DNA of 64,000 nt from Streptomyces sp. NBC_00091 (lineage in GTDB: Bacteria; Actinomycetota; Actinomycetes; Streptomycetales; Streptomycetaceae), in assembly GCF_026343185.1 (NCBI RefSeq), contig NZ_JAPEMA010000001.1, positions 2,232,001 to 2,296,000 of the forward strand, given 5' to 3'. Each line of letters starts with the position of its first letter. The first letter of the stretch is position 1. The notes beneath the pieces were generated by a model. It ran no database searches, was not told the origin of the DNA, and worked only from the letters and a program-made list of their open reading frames with translations. This document shows, piece after piece, positions 59,510 through 64,000 of the stretch. Made by a program: the position numbers and the translations under genes.

Positions 59510-61084
59510 TCAGCCCAGGAGGCCTCCGACGAGGCCGGGCTTCTTGGTGGTGGTGTCCCCGGCGGAGCCGGTGCGGCTTCCCGAGGTGGAGGTGGGCGCC
59601 TGCTGCGGGCTGGACTGCTTCGTGGTGCTGCCGCGCGGGGTCTGGCTGCTGCCGGAGCCCTTGGTGGCGCTGGGGGCTCCGGAGCCGGTCCCGGCGCTCT
59701 CCCGGGCCGGGGCGCTGCTGCTGGTGCGGGGCTTGGTGGCGGACTCGGAGGGTGCGGCCGAGGGTGCGGCCTGCTTCGAGGGCTGCTGCCGGGCCGGTCC
59801 GGGCTGCTGGGCGGGGGCCTGCGGGAGCGGGCTGCCGGGCAGGTAGTTGCTGGGGGCCTCGCCGGGGCCGGGGACGGTGACGACGGTGTTGGAGCGGACG
59901 GCCCCGCCGAGGACGGAGCCGATGAGGAGGGTGAGCCCGCATACGACGGTGGCCATGACGGCCCCGCGCCGCAGGACGCGCCGGCGCAGCCGCCAGACCT
60001 CGGAGCGGGGGCCGAGGGTGCGCCAGGCCTCGCCGGCGAGCCGCCCGTCGAGGGAGTACACGGGCGCGCCGGCGATGATCAGCGGGCTCCAGGCGGCCAG
60101 GTAGATGATGTCGGGCGCGTCGTAGGCGGGGACGGTCTTCCAGCTCACCGTCATCAGCAGGGCGGCGGAGAGCAGGGCTCCGATGCAGGCGGCGAAGCGC
60201 TGCCACAGCCCGAAGACCGTCAGGACGCCCACGATCACCTGGAGGAAGGCCACGCTGAGCCCGGCTCCGACGGGGTGCGCCAGCGCGAAGTCGCGGAGGG
60301 GTTCCGCGAGGGCCCAGGGGTGCAGGGTCTGGAGCCAGGTGACCATGGAGCCGCGTTCGCCGCCGTCGAAGTAGACGGGGTCGCACAGCTTGCCCATGCC
60401 GGCGTAGATGGAGATGAAGCCGAGGAAGACGCGCAGCGGGAGCAGCACGACGCCGAGGTTCATCCGGCGGCCGGGGTAGTAGGAGGCCTGGCCGCGGGTG
60501 TCGGCGGCGGGGCGGCGGGCGTCGGGGTCGGGGCCGGCGTCGGGGCCGGTGTACGGCCCGTCGTGGCTCTCGTACGGCTCGTACGGCTCGTACGGTTCGT
60601 ACGGCCGGCGCGGCAGGTCGCGTACGGCGGCCAGCGGGCGGGTCTCGTCCGGGTCTCCGTAGGTGCGCTGCTGGCCGATGACGGTGGGGGTGGCGAGGGT
60701 GTCCTCGGCGAGGTCGTGCGCCAGGTCCACGCGGGGGATGGTCTGGGTGGCGGCTCCGCCGTCGTAGTCGTCGTGGCCGCGGCCGGCCTCCCGTGCGGCC
60801 TGGAGGAGTCCTCCCATGGCCGCGGCGTCGCCGGGGGCGGACTTGCCGCTCCAGACGACGGGGGCGCGGCGGCGGGTGGCTCCTGCGAGGGCGACCGCTC
60901 CGGCGCCGACGAGGGGCGCGCGGCCGGGGGCGTTCGCGGGCTTGGAACGCGCGCTCGGGCTCGGTGCGAGCCGCACGCGGAAGCTGGCGTGGTTGACGAT
61001 GACCTGTGCGGGGTCGCACGGCACCTTGACCATGCTCAGCGCGGGCTGGTCGTCGAACCCTGACGTTCTGGTGTCCACACTCAT
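59510..61084 (-). CDS. DoxX-like membrane protein with long cytoplasmic and Ser/Thr tails
   Basis: This 524-residue protein has a long hydrophilic N-terminus (about residues 1-205) with a PYEPYEPYEPYE repeat, then a DoxX-type four-helix membrane domain (about 210-345, LGVVLLPLRVFLGFISIYAGMG; KLCDPVYF; VGLSVAFLQVIVGVL-like). A single further helix near 370 precedes a Ser/Thr/Pro-rich C-terminal tail of about 130 residues. DoxX proteins are linked to quinone or redox chemistry. The ATG at 61084 is the first codon of the frame. No domain links it directly to the neighbours rlmB or the nucleotidyltransferase gene. Confidence 0.82.
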   Translation of the reverse strand: MSVDTRTSGFDDQPALSMVKVPCDPAQVIVNHASFRVRLAPSPSARSKPANAPGRAPLVGAGAVALAGATRRRAPVVWSGKSAPGDAAAMGGLLQAAREAGRGHDDYDGGAATQTIPRVDLAHDLAEDTLATPTVIGQQRTYGDPDETRPLAAVRDLPRRPYEPYEPYEPYESHDGPYTGPDAGPDPDARRPAADTRGQASYYPGRRMNLGVVLLPLRVFLGFISIYAGMGKLCDPVYFDGGERGSMVTWLQTLHPWALAEPLRDFALAHPVGAGLSVAFLQVIVGVLTVFGLWQRFAACIGALLSAALLMTVSWKTVPAYDAPDIIYLAAWSPLIIAGAPVYSLDGRLAGEAWRTLGPRSEVWRLRRRVLRRGAVMATVVCGLTLLIGSVLGGAVRSNTVVTVPGPGEAPSNYLPGSPLPQAPAQQPGPARQQPSKQAAPSAAPSESATKPRTSSSAPARESAGTGSGAPSATKGSGSSQTPRGSTTKQSSPQQAPTSTSGSRTGSAGDTTTKKPGLVGGLLG

Positions 61085-61155
61085 CTAACCGAGTGATGAG
61101 TGTTTAGGACACTGCCTTGACAGCAGGGATCTGTCCGAGACCCGTCAAGATCAAG

Positions 61156-61182
61156 TCGCCCCGCCCGGAAGGGGCGGGGCGA
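61156..61182 (-). terminator. Terminator after rlmB
   Basis: A perfect 11-bp stem TCGCCCCGCCC with loop GGAAG lies 68 bp after the rlmB stop. There is no clear U-run on the minus strand. Confidence 0.6.
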
Positions 61183-61249
61183 CACGCTCACGGGTCATGT
61201 TCCGTGGGCCAAGTGGATCAAGCGCGGGCGGCTGGACGGCCCGTGGCCG

Positions 61250-62221
61250 TCAGGCGCGGCCCCGCTCGTCACGCTTGCGGGCGGCCTCGTAGAGGACGAC
61301 GCCCGCGGCGACACCGGCGTTGAGGGACTCGGCGCCGCCCGGCATCGGGATGCGGACGAGGTAGTCGCAGTTCTCGCCGACGAGGCGGCCGAGGCCCTTG
61401 CCCTCGGAGCCGACGACGATGACGACCGGGCCGGCGAGCGCGTCCAGGTCGCGGACGGTGTGCGTGCCCTCGGCGGCGAGGCCGACGACGGCGATGCCGG
61501 CCTTCTTGTACTCCTGGAGGGCGCGGGTCAGGTTGGTGACGCGGGAGACCGGGGTGCGGGCGGCGGTGCCGGCCGAGCTCTTCCAGGCACCGGCGGTCAT
61601 GCCGGCGGCGCGGCGCTCGGGGATGACCACGCCGTGGCCGCCGAAGGCGGAGACGGAGCGGACGATCGCGCCGAGGTTGCGCGGGTCGGTGACGCCGTCG
61701 AGGGCGACGATCAGCGGGTCCTCGCCGTTGTCGTACGCGGCGGCGGTGAGGTCCTCCGGGTGCGCGTACTCGTAGGGCGGGACCTGGAGGACCAGGCCCT
61801 GGTGGTTGAGCCCGTTGGTCATCCGGTCAAGCTCGGGGCGCGGGGCTTCCATCAGGTTGATGTTGCCGCGCTCGGCGGCGAGCTGGAGGGCTTCGCGGAC
61901 GCGCTCGTCGTTGTCGATGAACTGCTGGACGTAGAGGGTGGTGGCGGGGACGCCGTCGCGCAGCGCCTCGAAGACCGGGTTGCGGCCGACGACCATCTCG
62001 CTGGTGCCCTTGGGGCCGCCGCGGCGGGGGGCGGGGCGGCGCTTGGCGGCCTGGCGGGCGATGGCGTTGCTGATGCGGTTCGCCTTGTGCTTCTTGCGGT
62101 CCTCGGCCTTGGGGGTGGGGCCCTTGCCCTCCAGGCCCTTGCGCCGCTGGCCACCGCTGCCGACCGTGGCGCCCTTCTTGTTGGACGTGCGGCGGTTCCT
62201 GCGCTGGCTGTTCCCGGCCAT
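61250..62221 (-). CDS. rlmB: 23S rRNA (guanosine-2'-O-)-methyltransferase RlmB
   Basis: This 323-residue SPOUT-class methyltransferase uses SAM to methylate a 23S rRNA guanosine (Gm2251). A basic N-terminal extension (about residues 1-70, rich in Arg/Lys, as in actinobacteria) precedes the TrmH-type substrate-binding domain ([15 protein letters not shown]) and the SAM-binding trefoil knot ([13 protein letters not shown], then [23 protein letters not shown]). The ATG at 62221 is the natural start. It is 85 bp after cysS on the same strand. Confidence 0.95.
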   Translation of the reverse strand: MAGNSQRRNRRTSNKKGATVGSGGQRRKGLEGKGPTPKAEDRKKHKANRISNAIARQAAKRRPAPRRGGPKGTSEMVVGRNPVFEALRDGVPATTLYVQQFIDNDERVREALQLAAERGNINLMEAPRPELDRMTNGLNHQGLVLQVPPYEYAHPEDLTAAAYDNGEDPLIVALDGVTDPRNLGAIVRSVSAFGGHGVVIPERRAAGMTAGAWKSSAGTAARTPVSRVTNLTRALQEYKKAGIAVVGLAAEGTHTVRDLDALAGPVVIVVGSEGKGLGRLVGENCDYLVRIPMPGGAESLNAGVAAGVVLYEAARKRDERGRA

Positions 62222-62269
62222 GACCTCTACCTGTTTTCGTTGGTGCTGCGATATGTACGTATGAAGAGT

Positions 62270-62295
62270 GTGCCGCCCGGAGCGCCGGGCGGCAC
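62270..62295 (-). terminator. Hairpin between cysS and rlmB
   Basis: A perfect 11-bp stem GTGCCGCCCGG with loop AGCG begins 11 bp past the cysS stop. There is no U-run on the minus strand; some readthrough to rlmB is possible. Confidence 0.7.
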
Positions 62296-62306
62296 AACAT
62301 GGCAGC

Positions 62307-63707
62307 TCAGCGGGGGCCGAGCGTCCACCGCGGGCCGGTCGGGCTGTCCTCGATGACCAGGCCGGACTGCTGGAGCTGGTCGCGGATGGCGTCGGCCGTC
62401 GCCCAGTCCTTGCGGGCCCGGGCGGACTCGCGCTGCTCCAGGACCAGGCGTACGAGGGTGTCGACGGCCCCGTGCAGGTCCTCGCCGCGGTCGGCCTCGC
62501 CGGCCCAGTGCGGGTCGAGCGGGTCCAGGCCGAGGACGGCCAGCATGGCCCGTACCTCCGACAGGCGGGCGATGGCCGCGTCCTTGTCGTCGGCGGCCAG
62601 CGCGCTGTTGCCCTGGCGGACGGTGGTGTGGACGATGGCGAGCGCCTGCGGGACGCCCAGGTCGTCGTCCATCGCCTCGGCGAAGGCCGGCGGGACCTCG
62701 GCGGCGGCCTCGACGGGCCCCCCCGCCTTCTCGATGACGCGCTGGTAGAAGCCCTCGATGCGCGCGAAGGCGGACTCCGCCTCGCGCAGTGCCTCCTCGC
62801 TGTACTCGATCATCGACCGGTAGTGCGGGGTGCCGAGGTAGTAGCGCAGCACGATCGGGCGCCACTGCTTGACCATCTCGGAGACGAGCACCGAGTTGCC
62901 GAGCGACTTCGACATCTTCTCGCCCGACATGGTGACCCAGGCGTTGTGGACCCAGTAGTTCGCGAACGCGTCGCCGAAGGCCTTGGCCTGGGCGATCTCG
63001 TTCTCGTGGTGCGGGAAGATCAGGTCCAGGCCGCCGCCGTGGATGTCGAAGGCCTCGCCGAGGTACTTGTGTGCCATGGCGGAGCATTCGAGGTGCCAGC
63101 CGGGACGGCCGCGGCCCCAGGGGGTCTCCCAGGAGGGCTCGCCGGGCTTGACGGACTTCCACATGGCGAAGTCGCGGGCGTCGCGCTTGCCGGTCTCGCC
63201 GGTGGACTCCGGCTGGCGGATGTTGTCGAGCTCCTGGCGGGAGAGCGAGAGGTAGCCGGGGTACGACTTCACGTCGAAGTAGACGTTGCCCTCGGACTCG
63301 TAGGCGTGGCCGCGCTCGATGAGCCCGCGCATCATCTCGACCATCTCGGTGACGTGTCCGGTCGCGCGGGGCTCGTAGGTGGGCGGCAGGCAGCCGAGGG
63401 CCTGGTAGCCGTCGTTGAAGGCGCGCTCGTTCTCGTAGCCGATGGACCACCAGGGACGGCGCTGCTCGGCCGACTTCGCGATGATCTTGTCGTCGATGTC
63501 CGTGACGTTGCGGATGAAGGTCACGTCGTAGCCGCGGTACGCGAACCAGCGGCGCATCATGTCGAAGTTGAGGCCGGAGCGGATGTGCCCGATGTGCGGA
63601 GCGGCCTGCACGGTCGCGCCACAGAGGTAGATCGAGACGCAGCCCTGGACGAGGGGGATGAAGTCGCGGATCTGCCGGGCGCTGGTGTCGTACAGGCGAA
63701 TAGTCAC
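62307..63707 (-). CDS. cysS: Cysteinyl-tRNA synthetase
   Basis: This 466-residue class-I synthetase charges tRNA-Cys. The HIGH box is [10 protein letters not shown] (about residue 37), the KMSKS loop is [11 protein letters not shown] (about 263), and the zinc ligands include Cys in LCGATVQA and Cys/His in HLECSAM and [14 protein letters not shown]. The C-terminal anticodon domain follows. The GTG at 63707 is the usual start. It is 115 bp from ispF, a typical actinobacterial ispF-cysS-rlmB order. Confidence 0.97.
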   Translation of the reverse strand: MTIRLYDTSARQIRDFIPLVQGCVSIYLCGATVQAAPHIGHIRSGLNFDMMRRWFAYRGYDVTFIRNVTDIDDKIIAKSAEQRRPWWSIGYENERAFNDGYQALGCLPPTYEPRATGHVTEMVEMMRGLIERGHAYESEGNVYFDVKSYPGYLSLSRQELDNIRQPESTGETGKRDARDFAMWKSVKPGEPSWETPWGRGRPGWHLECSAMAHKYLGEAFDIHGGGLDLIFPHHENEIAQAKAFGDAFANYWVHNAWVTMSGEKMSKSLGNSVLVSEMVKQWRPIVLRYYLGTPHYRSMIEYSEEALREAESAFARIEGFYQRVIEKAGGPVEAAAEVPPAFAEAMDDDLGVPQALAIVHTTVRQGNSALAADDKDAAIARLSEVRAMLAVLGLDPLDPHWAGEADRGEDLHGAVDTLVRLVLEQRESARARKDWATADAIRDQLQQSGLVIEDSPTGPRWTLGPR

Positions 63708-63822
63708 GGCATCCAGGGTAGTGCGCCTGTGGCAGTGCCCCGCGACCGTTTGAGGCCGCGGGGACGCTTTGCTGCCGAAGAGGTGACATCCGTAACGACC
63801 GCCTGGCAGTCGTACGTCGCGA

Positions 63823-64000
63823 TCAGCCCCGGTTCGTCCGGTAGACGAGGGCGGTGGCGATGGCGGCGAGCCCTTCGGCGCGGCCGGTGAGGCCGAGGCC
63901 GTCGGTGGTGGTGCCCGAGACGGAGACGGGGGCGCCCGCCGCCGCCGCGAGCGCCTTCTGCGCTTCGTCGCGCCGCTTGCCGATCTTCGGGCGTACGCCG
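63823..64000 (-). CDS. ispF: 2-C-methyl-D-erythritol 2,4-cyclodiphosphate synthase (C-terminal part)
   Basis: The reading frame on the minus strand is open at the window edge and ends at TGA 63825-63823. The last ~58 residues contain [20 protein letters not shown] and [19 protein letters not shown], the C-terminal signature of IspF (trimeric enzyme of the MEP isoprenoid pathway). The N-terminal part, which contributes metal-binding residues, lies outside the window. The upstream neighbour is expected to be ispD. Confidence 0.93.
   Translation of the reverse strand, partial: GVRPKIGKRRDEAQKALAAAAGAPVSVSGTTTDGLGLTGRAEGLAAIATALVYRTNRG

Overview
The window is chromosomal DNA from a Streptomyces (or a very close actinomycete). 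The evidence is the very high G+C, many GTG starts and leaderless genes, and a core-chromosome gene set typical of the genus: groEL2 behind CIRCE elements, a CspA-type cold-shock gene, gpgS, otsA/otsB, nagK-nagA, cdgB, msiK, rlmB, cysS and ispF. No secondary-metabolite cluster, rRNA operon, CRISPR array or replication origin was seen. One tRNA gene (Thr, anticodon TGT, minus strand) is present.

Layout. 1-1931: end of murQ and a PTS EIIBC transporter (amino-sugar recycling). 1989-6489: a probable mobile insert with two overlapping tyrosine recombinases of the Tn554 TnpA/TnpB kind, followed by an SMI1/KNR4-type gene. 6794-9484: an antitoxin-PIN fusion, two small hypotheticals and an XRE/DUF5753-DUF397 pair. 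9489-12832: a subtilase, a divergent stand-alone I9 inhibitor and a membrane beta-propeller protein. 13087-17161: a Crp-like regulator with a membrane partner, a GH16 protein, trpF and a Uma2-type nuclease. 17245-21624: groEL2, csp, and a SAM-I riboswitch-controlled operon of a threonine-synthase homologue plus a sulfur-carrier protein. 21833-28914: gpgS, otsA and otsB; otsA and otsB are split by a 2.9 kb cargo enclosed in ~392-bp inverted repeats. 28969-33936: DUF3263 gene, lipoprotein sugar-binding protein, nagK, nagA and a PfkB kinase. 34037-39794: CBM protein, cdgB, flavin reductase, secreted protein, arfB and terD. 39874-43775: GNAT, a TnpB insertion element, an M1 peptidase and an HbpS-like protein. 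44225-50961: a two-component system, an M4 peptidase, hypotheticals and a Ser/Thr kinase. 51033-59373: pentapeptide protein, oxidoreductases, tRNA-Thr, a RuvC-I-deleted TnpB, msiK and a nucleotidyltransferase. 59510-64000: DoxX-like protein, rlmB, cysS and the 3' end of ispF.

How the genes connect. MurQ/PTS, the sugar-binding lipoprotein, NagK/NagA and the multi-sugar ATPase MsiK form a scattered amino-sugar uptake and catabolism set. DasR-like boxes with an identical 15-bp core sit before nagK and msiK, and a third box lies in the nagK/lipoprotein interval. OtsA/OtsB and GpgS are trehalose and glucosylglycerate enzymes. The SAM riboswitch ahead of thrC and a MoaD/ThiS-like carrier suggests that operon makes homocysteine rather than threonine.

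The most unusual features are the riboswitch-thrC-carrier operon, the inverted-repeat-bounded cargo between otsA and otsB, the TnpB that lost its RuvC-I segment but kept a right-end RNA-like region, the fused antitoxin-PIN gene with apparently missing active-site acids, and the Tn554-like recombinase pair carrying an SMI1-type gene. All functional calls are made by reading the sequence and from knowledge of families; no database search was run.
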